Assembly: GCF_003584015.1 (NCBI RefSeq)
Contig: NZ_QXFM01000112.1
Coordinates: 55,130 to 119,129, forward strand
DNA from: Aurantiacibacter xanthus
GTDB taxonomy: Bacteria > Pseudomonadota > Alphaproteobacteria > Sphingomonadales > Sphingomonadaceae
Length of the DNA: 64,000 nucleotides
Direction of reading: 5' to 3'
Shown: piece after piece, positions 1 through 9,180 of the stretch
Layout of the letters: each line of letters starts with the position of its first letter
Position numbering within the stretch: the first letter of the stretch is position 1
Position numbers and translations under genes: made by a program
The notes under the pieces: model-generated
What the model was told of the DNA's origin: nothing
Databases searched by the model: none
The model's input: only the letters and a program-made list of their open reading frames with translations

Positions 1-189
1 GGCCCACCATGGAGCATTGGCGCGCAGGCCTGCGCCGAATTGCTCGATCCAGCGATATTCCGCCTGAGCCAATTCGCGCCCGATGAAATAGCCGCAGGCG
101 AGCAGGGCTCCGGCCCACCAGTTACGCGTCACCAGCCCGACGACGATCTGCAGCGCGAGGGCGACAGCGGCGTGTTCAAGCAGGGACAT
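1..189 (-). CDS. Small membrane-associated protein, partial (runs off left edge)
   Basis: An ATG at 189 opens a frame that stays open for 63 codons to the window edge. The product starts MSLLEHAAVALALQ, continues through a hydrophobic stretch and then a more polar part rich in Trp and Glu (AQAEYRWIEQF). The hydrophobic N-terminus suggests one or two membrane segments. I do not recognise a named family. It lies 17 nt downstream of the export lipoprotein gene on the same strand, so it is probably co-transcribed with it. The C-terminus is outside the window, so length and function cannot be judged. Confidence 0.6.
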   Translation of the reverse strand, partial: MSLLEHAAVALALQIVVGLVTRNWWAGALLACGYFIGRELAQAEYRWIEQFGAGLRANAPWWA

Positions 190-206
190 TTGCTTTCGCT
201 AGACAG

Positions 207-1328
207 CTAGTCGCTGATTCTGTTGGCCACGGTAGTCGCGGTCACGATCGGCGAGAACAGCTGGCCGATGGTTTGAATGACCTTGCGCGGCTGGTTGGAG
301 GCGGAGTTGCCGAAATAAAGCACGTCCTCATCGTGCAGCGCGAATTGCTGGGCGAGGAAGTAGGTCGGCGTTTGCATCATGTTGAAATGATAAACCGTCG
401 GCTCGGTTTCGTTGGGTCCGTTGTAGCGGAACAGGAACACCGCCTTGGGATCGCCCGAATTGGGGTTGGGCCCACCGGCTGCGGCGATCGCTTCCAGCAC
501 TGTCATCGTGCTGCGTGAAAAGGGCATCTGCTGCACGCGGCCCGAGGCACCGAGGACGGAAAAGGTCATCGGTTCGGAAATGACGGTCAGGCGGTCGCCC
601 GGATAGGCTCGCAGGCTCCGGTAAGGTCCGGCCACAACATCGCTCAGCCGCACGCGGGCGGAGTTCTGGCCGCGCTCGAACAGCATGACGAGATCCTTGG
701 CGTCACCGCGATAACCCCCAGCCAGGGCGATCGCATCGGCGAGCGTCTCGTTGTTGGTTTGCAGCACCAGCCTGCCTGGCTGGTTGACATCCCCGCTGAC
801 GATGATGGAGTTGCCGATCACTTCCTGGCGGCTGACCAGCACCTGCGGGTCTTGCGAGAGGTTGCGCAGGCCGGCGCGGATCTTGTCCTGCACTTCGGCG
901 ACGGTATTGCCCATGACGCGCAGCCGCCCGACATAGGGCACGTCGATCATGCCATCATCGTCGACCCGACGCGGGGGCAGTTCGTGGGCGCGGACAGAGG
1001 GATCGAACCCGCCACTCGGAGCGGTTTGCCCGTTCCCGCCAAACAGCGCGACGCCTGCCTCGAAAATCGTGATCGAAAGCACATCGCCTTGGCCCACCAT
1101 GTCGGTTGGCGGCGGTTCGTACTGCGGAATCTGCAAGGCGATCGGCTCGACCACCGGGGGGACGGCAGCCATGTTGTCCACCGGCACCAGCGTGATGCCG
1201 AGATCGGTGAGGTCTGGATCGCTGACGCTCGCCTGGATCTGGCTGCCGGTCGGCCCGCTCGACGGAAGGGTGGAGCAGGCACTCACCAGTGTGAGCGCGA
1301 GCGCCAGATATGAGGATCTTAGATTCAT
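207..1328 (-). CDS. Outer-membrane polysaccharide export lipoprotein (OPX/Wza-KpsD-like)
   Basis: The protein is 373 aa from the ATG at 1328. An upstream in-frame start would add 19 residues, but 1328 puts a lipoprotein signal peptide at the very N-terminus (MNLRSSYLALALTLVSAC, lipidated Cys18). The mature protein has a polysaccharide-export (poly_export) region starting near GQGDVLSITIFE, then SLBB-type beta-grasp repeats around VSGDVNQPGRL and SVLGASGRVQQMPF. OPX proteins form the outer-membrane exit channel for capsule or exopolysaccharide. This one would complete the conduit with the KpsE/M/T-like genes at 17.6-20.2 kb, although it sits at the other end of the locus. It is transcribed divergently from the GT2 gene at 1484. 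Confidence 0.88.
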   Translation of the reverse strand: MNLRSSYLALALTLVSACSTLPSSGPTGSQIQASVSDPDLTDLGITLVPVDNMAAVPPVVEPIALQIPQYEPPPTDMVGQGDVLSITIFEAGVALFGGNGQTAPSGGFDPSVRAHELPPRRVDDDGMIDVPYVGRLRVMGNTVAEVQDKIRAGLRNLSQDPQVLVSRQEVIGNSIIVSGDVNQPGRLVLQTNNETLADAIALAGGYRGDAKDLVMLFERGQNSARVRLSDVVAGPYRSLRAYPGDRLTVISEPMTFSVLGASGRVQQMPFSRSTMTVLEAIAAAGGPNPNSGDPKAVFLFRYNGPNETEPTVYHFNMMQTPTYFLAQQFALHDEDVLYFGNSASNQPRKVIQTIGQLFSPIVTATTVANRISD

Positions 1329-1483
1329 TGCGGATTCTTGCGAGACTTCTCTATGGATGGCGTCCCTACAGTCAAACCCGGTCAAAGCCTAGCCCGATGC
1401 CGCAAATTCTCGTTTCGTCCCCGTCTATTGTGGCGCGTAATTTCGTCGATGGCTGCCGTTTGCGGCGGAATCGTGCGTAGACG

Positions 1484-3283
1484 ATGATGGTGAGAGGTCC
1501 GAGGCGCAGCGGCCTAAGTCTGGTTCGCGATGTGGTATTGCTCATCGTGACCCGGCCTGACAAGCTTGTCGCTTGTGGGTGGTGGCGGGTGGTCGGCAAG
1601 CGCCTGCGCGCTCGCTATCGCCTCGAGGCTGCGTTCGCCGCGCTTCCTTTCGCCCGCCAACGGTGGATGACGGATGCTGGCAGGGAAGACCTGCGCACGA
1701 TTGCCCGGTGCGCGGACAGTAAGAAATTCCTGGCCATCGGGGTCCACCTGCACATTGCACATGGCACATCGAAACAGGCCATTCGCTCGGCGGTAAGCTC
1801 GGTTCAGAGGCAGAGTGTCAGAGCCAGAACGGTGCTCGTAACGGCGGAAGACCCAACCGATGCCGAGGGGCTGCAGCTTGACGATCCAATGACCTTGCTA
1901 GCCGGCGCATATGCCTCGCAAAGTCTCGGTTTGCGGGCTGTTCTTGAGGCCGCCCGGGACTTGCAGATTCCGTATATGCTGCCGCTCGCAGGCCGGGCGC
2001 AGCTCCCGCAGCATGCGCTTGCTGCCTATGTGGCTCACCTTCTGCAATGGGATGGCGAGCGAAACAAACCGGCGCTGCTTTTTGGCGATGAACTCATGAT
2101 GTCAGGGCAAGGCCGAATTTGCGAAGCCTGGCTGAAGCCGGAATGGGACGCGCGCATGGCGTGGTCGCAGGACTATGTCAGCGGTGCCTGCCTCGTGTCG
2201 GTCGATGCAGCGCTTGCGGCTGTTGCGGATAATGGCGGTGTCACGCCGCCGTCTATCTATGGATGGGCTCTTTCCATGTTGGTACGCGCACCATCTTTGG
2301 CGGTGACGCATGTCGCCCGCATTACCTGCTGCCGACCCGTTGATGCCTGGCAGGACGAGGGCCCGGGCCGACTTGCGCAGGTGGAGCAGTTCGCACCGAT
2401 CGCAACTCTTGCGAGGCCGGGCCCCTTCGGGACCGTTCGGCTGCAATATCCGCTACCCGCGCCTGCTCCCAAGGTGAGTATCCTCGTCGCCACCCGCGAC
2501 CGGGTGGATCTGCTGCGCACCTGTGTGCAGGGGCTCTTGGAAGAGACAGCCTATCCAAACTTCGAGCTGATCGTTGCCGACAACGACAGCCGCGAGCCGG
2601 AAACGCTGCGATATATGGACGAGATTGCCGAAGACCCACGTGTGCGCGTGGTGCACTGGCCGCACCCGTTCAACTACTCTGCGATCAACAATTTCGCTGC
2701 CGGACACGCATCGGGTGAATACCTGTGTCTGCTCAACAACGATATCGAAGTGCTGGAGCCGCAGTGGCTGGAAGAGATGGTGCGCGAAGCCGTGCAGCCG
2801 GGTGTGGGCGCGGTCGGCGCGCGCCTGCTCTATCCAGACCGGACTATCCAGCACGCAGGCGTAGCCCTTGGAATCGGAAACGCGGCAGGTCATGCCCATC
2901 GCGGCTTGCCCGTGGATGATGCGGGCTACTTCGCGCAGACGCATGTGGTGCGGGGTGCAAGCGCGGTTACGGCGGCCTGTCTGGTGGTGGCCAAGCGGCA
3001 TTTCGATGCCGTTGGCGGCCTCGACGAAGTGGCTCTCGCCGTGGCCTATAACGACGTGGACCTATGCCTGAAGCTGCGGCAGCGCGGGCTGGCCAATATC
3101 TACACCCCGCTCGCCACGTTGATCCATCACGAGAGCAAGTCGCGCGGGCTCGATTTCGCTCCCGAGCATCTGGAACGCTACATGCGCGAGCTGGCCGTGT
3201 TTCAGCAGCGGTGGGGCACCACGGAAGCGGTCGATCCGTGGCACCACCCGCAGCTGAACCGGCAGAGTGAAGTGTTCAACTGA
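1484..3283 (+). CDS. Family 2 glycosyltransferase (599 aa, two-part)
   Basis: Residues about 1-45 carry a basic segment (GKRLRAR at 38-44). Residues 80-320 form a divergent first half. Residues 329-590 are a canonical GT2 domain: VSILVATRDR, VADNDS, LLNNDIEV (the DxD-like site, about 417-423) and YNDVDLCLKLRQRG. The second half resembles rhamnosyltransferase-type GT2 enzymes acting on O-antigen or capsule. Both halves align with the protein at 21,249-22,922, including the LKPEWDA/FKPDWNA motif, so the two are whole-length paralogues. The start is the ATG at 1484; a second ATG follows directly. The gene converges on wecC, with 23 nt between the stops that contain a small GC hairpin but no T-run. 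The acceptor sugar cannot be told from sequence. Confidence 0.85.
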   Translation: MMVRGPRRSGLSLVRDVVLLIVTRPDKLVACGWWRVVGKRLRARYRLEAAFAALPFARQRWMTDAGREDLRTIARCADSKKFLAIGVHLHIAHGTSKQAIRSAVSSVQRQSVRARTVLVTAEDPTDAEGLQLDDPMTLLAGAYASQSLGLRAVLEAARDLQIPYMLPLAGRAQLPQHALAAYVAHLLQWDGERNKPALLFGDELMMSGQGRICEAWLKPEWDARMAWSQDYVSGACLVSVDAALAAVADNGGVTPPSIYGWALSMLVRAPSLAVTHVARITCCRPVDAWQDEGPGRLAQVEQFAPIATLARPGPFGTVRLQYPLPAPAPKVSILVATRDRVDLLRTCVQGLLEETAYPNFELIVADNDSREPETLRYMDEIAEDPRVRVVHWPHPFNYSAINNFAAGHASGEYLCLLNNDIEVLEPQWLEEMVREAVQPGVGAVGARLLYPDRTIQHAGVALGIGNAAGHAHRGLPVDDAGYFAQTHVVRGASAVTAACLVVAKRHFDAVGGLDEVALAVAYNDVDLCLKLRQRGLANIYTPLATLIHHESKSRGLDFAPEHLERYMRELAVFQQRWGTTEAVDPWHHPQLNRQSEVFN

Positions 3284-3306
3284 AGCGGCGCCGTGGCCGC
3301 CCGCTC

Positions 3307-4563
3307 CTACAAACCGACAACATCAATCAGGCTGGCAGTGTCTGGCACCTTGCCGGCAAGGCCAGCGAAGTCGGAGTGGCGTACCAGAACGCAGATGACA
3401 TCTGCCTGAGCCAATGCCTCATCGATGGTGGCCAGCACTACAGGCTTGTCTGTCAGGCTTGCGGGCAATTCATTGATATGCGGTTCAACGGCCAGGACCT
3501 GGCATCCCAGCTCGGCAAACTTCTCGGTGATCTGCAGCGCCGGGCTTTCGCGCAGGTCGTCGATGTTCGGTTTGAAGGCAAGGCCCATGCACGCGACCTT
3601 GATGTCCGCCATGCTGCGCGAAGTATCGGCCGAAAGCGCGGCAAGCACGGCCTCTTTGCCTTTCTGCAGCACCCAGTCGGGCTTGGCGTCGTTCACTTCG
3701 CGCGCAGTGCGGATCAGTTTGGATTCTTCCGGCGCGGACGAAACGATGAACCAGGGGTCAACCGCGATGCAATGCCCGCCGACACCGGCTCCGGGTTGCA
3801 GGATATTCACACGCGGATGGCGATTGGCGAGCGAGATCAATTCCCACACATCGATGTTGAAGCGATCGCAAATCGTGCTCAGCTCGTTCGCGAAGGCGAT
3901 CTGAACATCGCGCGAGCTGTTCTCGGTCAGCTTGCACATTTCTGCCGTACGCGCATCGGTGATCACGCAGTCTCCGCGGACAACCTTCTTGTACATCGCC
4001 ACGGCCATTTCGCTGGCGCGCCGGGTCATCCCGCCGATAATGCGGTCGTTCTCGATCAGTTCGCTCAGCACATGGCCGGGCAGCACTCGCTCCGGGCAGT
4101 GCGCAATCTGGATATCGGCATCGTCGCCAGCGGTCTGCGGGAAGGTGAGGTCAGGGCGGGCCTCTGCGAGCCACGTCGCCAGCTGCTCGGTCGCACCGAT
4201 TGGAGATGTGCTTTCCAGCACGACCAGATTGCCCGACGCCAGCACCGGGGCGATCATGCGGGCGGCCGAGGCAATATAGGACAGATCGGGCTCGTAGTTG
4301 TCCTTGAACGGCGTGGGCACGGCGATGATGAACGCATCGGCCGGTTCCGGCTCAAGCGTTGCATGGAGGCTGCCGTTGGTCACGACCTTGTGGACGACGC
4401 CATCGAGATCGGGTTCGACAAGATGGATCTTGCCGGCGTTGATGGTCTCGACCACATGCGCGGACACATCCACACCGATTACCCGGGTGCCATGCGCGGC
4501 AAACAGCGCGGCGGTAGGCAGGCCGATATAGCCCAGCCCGACCATCGAAATACGTTCAAACAT
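3307..4563 (-). CDS. wecC: UDP-N-acetyl-D-mannosamine dehydrogenase
   Basis: The 418-aa protein belongs to the UDP-glucose/UDP-ManNAc dehydrogenase family, which oxidises C6 of the sugar with two NAD+. Visible marks are the N-terminal Rossmann motif GLGYIGLP (10-17), VPTPF near 82-86, ESTSPIG (117-123), a central helical region with KLTEN, and the catalytic cysteine in GVGGHCIAVDP (Cys265). The C-terminal UDP-binding domain includes ACMGLAFKPNIDDLRESP. It lies 24 nt downstream of wecB on the same strand, so the pair should make UDP-ManNAcA from UDP-GlcNAc. A related UDP-sugar dehydrogenase is possible, but the wecB neighbour favours WecC. Confidence 0.92.
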   Translation of the reverse strand: MFERISMVGLGYIGLPTAALFAAHGTRVIGVDVSAHVVETINAGKIHLVEPDLDGVVHKVVTNGSLHATLEPEPADAFIIAVPTPFKDNYEPDLSYIASAARMIAPVLASGNLVVLESTSPIGATEQLATWLAEARPDLTFPQTAGDDADIQIAHCPERVLPGHVLSELIENDRIIGGMTRRASEMAVAMYKKVVRGDCVITDARTAEMCKLTENSSRDVQIAFANELSTICDRFNIDVWELISLANRHPRVNILQPGAGVGGHCIAVDPWFIVSSAPEESKLIRTAREVNDAKPDWVLQKGKEAVLAALSADTSRSMADIKVACMGLAFKPNIDDLRESPALQITEKFAELGCQVLAVEPHINELPASLTDKPVVLATIDEALAQADVICVLVRHSDFAGLAGKVPDTASLIDVVGL

Positions 4564-4587
4564 CAGTAGGTTGCCCTTTATTTATTG

Positions 4588-5703
4588 TCAGCCGGCGGTC
4601 AGGGTTGCGGCAATCCGTGCGGATGCCTTGCCGTCGCCGTAGGGATTGAGCGCGCGCGCCATTTCGTCGTAGGCTTCGGGATCGTTCATTAGCGATAACG
4701 CTGCAGAGCGGATCTTTTCCGCATCGGTGCCTACCAGTCGCACTGTCCCCGCATCGACGGCCTCAGGCCGCTCGGTCGTGTTGCGCATCACCAGCACCGG
4801 CTTGCCGAGCGAAGGTGCCTCTTCCTGCACGCCGCCGGAGTCGGTGATGATGAAGTGCGAACGGCGCATCAGCCAGACGAACGGCAGGTATTCCTGCGGT
4901 TCGATCAGGTGAACATCCGGTGTATCGCCGAGAATGCGGTTTACCGGCGCCTGCACGTTGGGATTCAGGTGCACGGGGTAGACGATCTGCGCATCGCCCT
5001 GTTCGCTGATATCGCGCAGGGCGCGGCAGATGTTTTCGAACCCTTCGCCAAAGTTCTCGCGGCGATGGCCGGTTACCAGAATCATGCGGCGATCGGGGGA
5101 GAGGAAGGGGAAGCGTGCCTGCATCTGCGCATCGAGTGCCGTATCGCTGTCGAGCCGCGCCACCACCTGGTGCAGCGCGTCGATCACGGTGTTGCCGGTG
5201 ACGACGATGTTCGCGTCGGCAACGTTTTCGGCCAGAAGGCTTTGCCGTGCAGTTTGCGTCGGGGCGAAATGCATGTCGGCGAGACGGCCAACGATCATGC
5301 GGTTGGCCTCTTCCGGCCAGGGTGCATAGAGGTTGCCCGTGCGTAGGCCTGCTTCGACATGACCGACGGGAACCTGCGCATAGAAGGCCGCCAATGCACC
5401 GGCCATCGTCGTGGTCGTATCGCCATGGACGAGCAGGCGGTCGTATGCTCCCTCTTTCAGGACATCGCGCAAGGCGAGAATAATGTTGGCGGTGATATCG
5501 GTCAGATCCTGACCCGGCTTCATGATGTCGAGATCGATATCGGGCACGATGTCGAACAGTGACAGAACCTGATCGAGCATCTCACGGTGCTGAGCTGTAA
5601 CGCAGACGTGTACGTCCAGCCCTGGCGTCTCTTTCAGTTTTTGCACCACCGGAGCCATCTTGATTGCCTCTGGGCGGGTGCCGAATACTATAAGTACTTT
5701 CAC
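4588..5703 (-). CDS. wecB: UDP-N-acetylglucosamine 2-epimerase (non-hydrolysing)
   Basis: The enzyme interconverts UDP-GlcNAc and UDP-ManNAc, the substrate of the next gene. I place the start at the GTG at 5703, because the family's usual N-terminus ([18 protein letters not shown]) begins there and a GGAAGGA ribosome site lies 6 nt upstream. The frame stays open further upstream, but that part has no family resemblance. This gives 371 aa, the normal length. Family motifs visible are [46 protein letters not shown], and [21 protein letters not shown]. It is the first gene of a wecB-wecC pair and faces the GT4 gene across a 220-bp divergent intergenic region. Confidence 0.93.
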   Translation of the reverse strand: MKVLIVFGTRPEAIKMAPVVQKLKETPGLDVHVCVTAQHREMLDQVLSLFDIVPDIDLDIMKPGQDLTDITANIILALRDVLKEGAYDRLLVHGDTTTTMAGALAAFYAQVPVGHVEAGLRTGNLYAPWPEEANRMIVGRLADMHFAPTQTARQSLLAENVADANIVVTGNTVIDALHQVVARLDSDTALDAQMQARFPFLSPDRRMILVTGHRRENFGEGFENICRALRDISEQGDAQIVYPVHLNPNVQAPVNRILGDTPDVHLIEPQEYLPFVWLMRRSHFIITDSGGVQEEAPSLGKPVLVMRNTTERPEAVDAGTVRLVGTDAEKIRSAALSLMNDPEAYDEMARALNPYGDGKASARIAATLTAG

Positions 5704-5923
5704 AAAGGGTCCTTCCCGTAGGCTTTCCGGTTTGGAGGCGCTATCCAGATATTGGCACTGGCGACAACCCCCTGTGACGTGGATGTCGACAGGTGGCCTT
5801 CCGAGTGAGGCAGTTGTGTTCCCATAGCCTTGCCCATACACATGCAAAAGCTGTCCCACAGGCGCCAGGAAATGCCATTGGGGCTGTTGAGCCAGAGCCC
5901 GGTTCAGGAACATTTGTACGACG

Positions 5924-7612
5924 ATGACAGGCGAACGCCACCAAAAGTGGAAAGTTGCGCGCGGCCTGGCCGGTGCAGCCTTGCATCTGGCGGCCAACGG
6001 AAAGCCATCCGGGCTCGACTTGGCGCGCGAGGCTGTGGGCCTGTGTGCAGAGCCCGGCACGTTTGCAGCCTTTTGCAGAGCGGCGCTTGCCCTGTACGAC
6101 ACCACAGCAATCGAGGAGGCGGTTGCCTGGGCCGAGCCGCATGCCGGTGAAAATGACAAGCTGGCCAGGTTGATCGCTGACCTGCGCTCCGGCCCGCTGG
6201 CAGCAGTTGCGCTGGCGCGCAGGATGGAAGACCGGCGACCCTTGAGTATCGTTCCGGTGCCGGGCCGTATCCTCTACGTGTTGTATAAGTCTTTGCCGCA
6301 TGCGAGCGATGGCTATTCTACGCGCAGTCACGGCATGGCGCAGGGGATGTTGGATAACGGTGCCGATCTGGTGTGCGTGACGCGGCCCGGCTTCCCTTGG
6401 GATTTCCTTGTGGGCAAGAGCGCGGCAGTGGCGGACGAAGCGATCGAGACGGTAGACGGTGTGGACTATCGCCGCCTGCCCTTTCCCAGGCGCAGCGATT
6501 TCCAGCCTGAGCCCAGTGAATACATGGATTATGCCTCGTTCGCATATCTGGAACAGGCGGCCGCGCGGCTTGTCGACGAGATGCGGCGTCATCGTCCGGC
6601 GTGCGTCGTTGCGGCGTCCAATCTTTCGACTGCTGTGCCTGCATGTCTTGCTGCACACTCGCTTGGTTTGCCTTTCGCCTATGAAGTGCGCGGCTTCTGG
6701 GAGATTACTCGCGGCTCACGCGAACCGGCTTTCCTCCACAGCGTGACTGGTCGCCAAGAGAGGTTTCTCGAGGTGGCCACAGCACGGGCAGCCGAGGCGG
6801 TGATCACCCTGACCGGTGCCATGCGTGACGAACTGGAGGAACGGGGTGTCGAGCGCGAACGTATTTCGCTGGCGCCCAATGCCTGCGATCCTGAGCGTTT
6901 CCGACCGTCAGCGCGCAATGCGATTCTGGCTGAGCGGATCGGTCTGGGAGCAGAAGTGCCGGTGATCGGTTATGTCGGCTCGTTCACGCAATATGAAGGG
7001 CTGGACGACCTGACGAGTGCCTGCGCCGCACTGCGGCGAGCCGGGGTTGCGTTTCGCCTTTTGTTGGTGGGTAGCGGTACGCCCGGGCCGGACGGCCTCT
7101 GCGAGGTGACCGGGCGCGTTCGCGAGCTCGCGGCGCGCGAGGGGCTGGCAGACTGGTTGATCATGCCTGGCCGGGTGCCGCACGATGAGGTGGCCGACTG
7201 GTATTCGCTGATCGATATCGCGCCGTTCCCACGCAAGTCGCAGCCGGTGGCCGAGCTGGTGTCCCCGCTGAAACCGCTGGAAGCGATGGCGATGGAGAAG
7301 GCGGTGGTGGCCTCGTCGGTTGGGGGGATGCGTGAAATTGTGCGCGATGGTCAAACGGGGCTGGTTTTTGCGAAAGGCAACGTGCGGGCTCTGGAAGATG
7401 CTCTGCGCCGTTTGCTGGAAGACGAAGCCTTGCGGCAGCAGTTGGGTAAGGCGGCGAGGGCGTGGATCGTCGAGCAGCGAAGCTGGCGGCATTCTGCGGG
7501 CAATCTGCTCGATGCGCTGCAGCCCCTGATGGCAGGATTACCGGCTGCGTGTGTGAGGGGTGACAAAAATGGCGCGCCGCTTGCTGGTAACGCGGAGGTT
7601 GGCTTCGGCTAG
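5924..7612 (+). CDS. Family 4 glycosyltransferase with helical N-terminal extension
   Basis: The protein is 562 aa. Residues 1-110 are an alanine-rich, probably helical extension with no recognised motif. The GT4 N-terminal Rossmann half starts at [24 protein letters not shown]. The C-terminal half has [26 protein letters not shown], and the GT4 E-x7-E-type region [19 protein letters not shown]. It therefore probably uses a nucleotide sugar with retention of configuration at the cytoplasmic membrane. The start is the ATG at 5924; the upstream AGGA lies rather far away, so the true start is not firm. Its last 4 nt overlap the convergent asparagine-synthetase-like gene. The sugar is unknown. 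Confidence 0.82.
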   Translation: MTGERHQKWKVARGLAGAALHLAANGKPSGLDLAREAVGLCAEPGTFAAFCRAALALYDTTAIEEAVAWAEPHAGENDKLARLIADLRSGPLAAVALARRMEDRRPLSIVPVPGRILYVLYKSLPHASDGYSTRSHGMAQGMLDNGADLVCVTRPGFPWDFLVGKSAAVADEAIETVDGVDYRRLPFPRRSDFQPEPSEYMDYASFAYLEQAAARLVDEMRRHRPACVVAASNLSTAVPACLAAHSLGLPFAYEVRGFWEITRGSREPAFLHSVTGRQERFLEVATARAAEAVITLTGAMRDELEERGVERERISLAPNACDPERFRPSARNAILAERIGLGAEVPVIGYVGSFTQYEGLDDLTSACAALRRAGVAFRLLLVGSGTPGPDGLCEVTGRVRELAAREGLADWLIMPGRVPHDEVADWYSLIDIAPFPRKSQPVAELVSPLKPLEAMAMEKAVVASSVGGMREIVRDGQTGLVFAKGNVRALEDALRRLLEDEALRQQLGKAARAWIVEQRSWRHSAGNLLDALQPLMAGLPAACVRGDKNGAPLAGNAEVGFG

Positions 7613-9069
7613 CCAGCCAGCCCCTTCTCCTGGACGAACATGCGTTGCAGTGTCCTGGCTTCTCGCTCTTCTTTAGAGACCGAGAGCATCACTTCTATCA
7701 GGCGACGACAGTTGTAAGGAGCAATGGGAAAGCCGGTCATATCGACTTCAGCATACCATGCGGCAGCCCACTTTGCGTTTCTGTGCTCCCAGTAAAAAAG
7801 ATCATGCCAGTCAAAATTATAAATATTTTCCGGAAAGAACTCCAAATAATCTATATAACTTTCAAATTGATCCAATATAAAAGAATGATTTTTTGCTGAT
7901 GAATTTGTAAACTTCTCCGCGAGTGAGAGGGGTGATGGCGTCAATTTGTCGCGCTTTTTGTAGAAAACGGTGCCGGTTTCTCCGACGGTCGAGATTATTA
8001 TGGTGCAGTCGTGTGGCAATTCATCGAAATAAAGGCGCGCCAAGGATGGAAATCTTGCGCCATTTTTGAATGAACGCGAATAGAGCTTGTGAAAATCGCA
8101 ACTATAATCAACCTTGAGTAGGTCAAATATCCGGTGTGGGATTCTTGCCTGGAAAGCGACCGCATTGCCACCGAGCAGGTCATCGCGTGAGCCCTCGTCC
8201 AGAGCTTCCAGCCGACCGTAGGTGAACGAAAACGCATCGTCTGCATAGGGGCGAGATAGTGCAGCCAGCACCGTACGGCTGTCGCCACCATTCGTTAGCG
8301 ACAAGGCGACCCGGCCTGTCGCCGCAAGGTTGACAGAGCGGGTCAGGAGATCGGCGAATTCAGGGTAGGCGCTGGCAACGGAGCGCGTGGGAAGTTCTTC
8401 GAAGGGGTAGAACCGCTGGTGTGAGAAGTTCTGGGCTGCTGCATCAAATGTCGCATGGCAGTTGGGAAAAACGCAGGTGACATTGGCAAAGGGTGTCCAG
8501 AGTGCAGGATAGTATTTGCCTCCGGTTTCGACATAGTCAGGGTGGTTCATGAACTCGGCGATCTCTGCCGAGGGTGCCAATCCGGCGATCTCGCTGGCGA
8601 GCATCCAGTGTGAGCAGAAGGCTCGCGCACCGTTCAATGGGAAACTGTAGATGGCGTAGGTTGCGTGACAATCCGGGATGGCGTGCAGGATATCGTTTTC
8701 GGCGATGAAAACAGCGAAGCGTCCGCCCAGGTATGCGATGTATTTCAGTGCCGCTTCGATACCGCCATGCTGGAACTCGTTAAGCGCTGTTCTTGCGCAG
8801 GCGGCAGTGGTTACGCCGGTATCAAGATCGTATGCGCGGCCGACGAGGCACAGGGTCGCAGGCCCGCTCGTAACGGCAAGAATCTCTGTCTTCGGATGAG
8901 CGTGGACGCAGAAATGACGACCGAGCGTCAGGCGTTGCCATGGAAGCGTGAATTCATGTTGCCCGGGGAGAACGGCGTAGCCTCTGATGAAGGCGTCGAG
9001 AACAGCGCTGGACGCGGCGTTGTGAGCTTGCTGCTCGTCAGCGCCGCCTTGGTTGGAAGGCGTATCCAT
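7609..9069 (-). CDS. Asparagine-synthetase-like protein with degenerate active sites
   Basis: The protein is 486 aa. Residues 100-190 resemble the N-terminal Ntn-hydrolase half of asparagine synthetase B (GGRFAVFIAENDILHAIPD), but there is no Cys at position 2 (it begins MDTPSN), so glutaminase activity is not expected. Residues 256-270 (SLTNGGDSRTVL) match the PP-loop of the synthetase half, usually LTGGxDSR, with the first Gly replaced by Asn. Homologues in polysaccharide loci are thought to amidate or otherwise modify sugar acids, possibly the WecC product here; that link is inference. The 3' third (7801-7920) is only about 28% GC, far below the flanking DNA. It converges on the GT4 gene with a 4-nt overlap. 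Confidence 0.68.
   Translation of the reverse strand: MDTPSNQGGADEQQAHNAASSAVLDAFIRGYAVLPGQHEFTLPWQRLTLGRHFCVHAHPKTEILAVTSGPATLCLVGRAYDLDTGVTTAACARTALNEFQHGGIEAALKYIAYLGGRFAVFIAENDILHAIPDCHATYAIYSFPLNGARAFCSHWMLASEIAGLAPSAEIAEFMNHPDYVETGGKYYPALWTPFANVTCVFPNCHATFDAAAQNFSHQRFYPFEELPTRSVASAYPEFADLLTRSVNLAATGRVALSLTNGGDSRTVLAALSRPYADDAFSFTYGRLEALDEGSRDDLLGGNAVAFQARIPHRIFDLLKVDYSCDFHKLYSRSFKNGARFPSLARLYFDELPHDCTIIISTVGETGTVFYKKRDKLTPSPLSLAEKFTNSSAKNHSFILDQFESYIDYLEFFPENIYNFDWHDLFYWEHRNAKWAAAWYAEVDMTGFPIAPYNCRRLIEVMLSVSKEEREARTLQRMFVQEKGLAG
7801..7920. other. AT-rich patch inside the asparagine-synthetase-like gene
   Basis: Counting these 120 bases gives 33 G or C (about 28%), while neighbouring coding DNA is well above 60%. 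The reading frame on the minus strand stays open through it and encodes residues rich in Phe, Tyr, Ile, Asn and Lys (for example ENIYNFDWHDLFYWEH). This looks like DNA of foreign base composition that has not ameliorated, either a recombined segment or the remnant of a wholly imported gene. Confidence 0.8.
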
Positions 9070-9180
9070 AAAGCGGTTCCCCCGTCTGTGCGCAACTCGC
9101 CTTTACGAGTGTGACACTTTGTTCACTTAAAACCCGGTTCGGCTTGCCCTGTGCGTGCTTAACACAATTCGAGGCAAAGT

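Noticed and set aside
3284..3306. GC hairpin between the convergent GT2 and wecC stops as a terminator
   Set aside because: The stem is short and there is no T-run on either strand.
5741..6658. Open frame on the minus strand between wecB and the GT4 gene
   Set aside because: Overlaps the start of the GT4 gene antisense; Arg/His-rich composition and no motif. I treat 5,704-5,923 as a promoter region.
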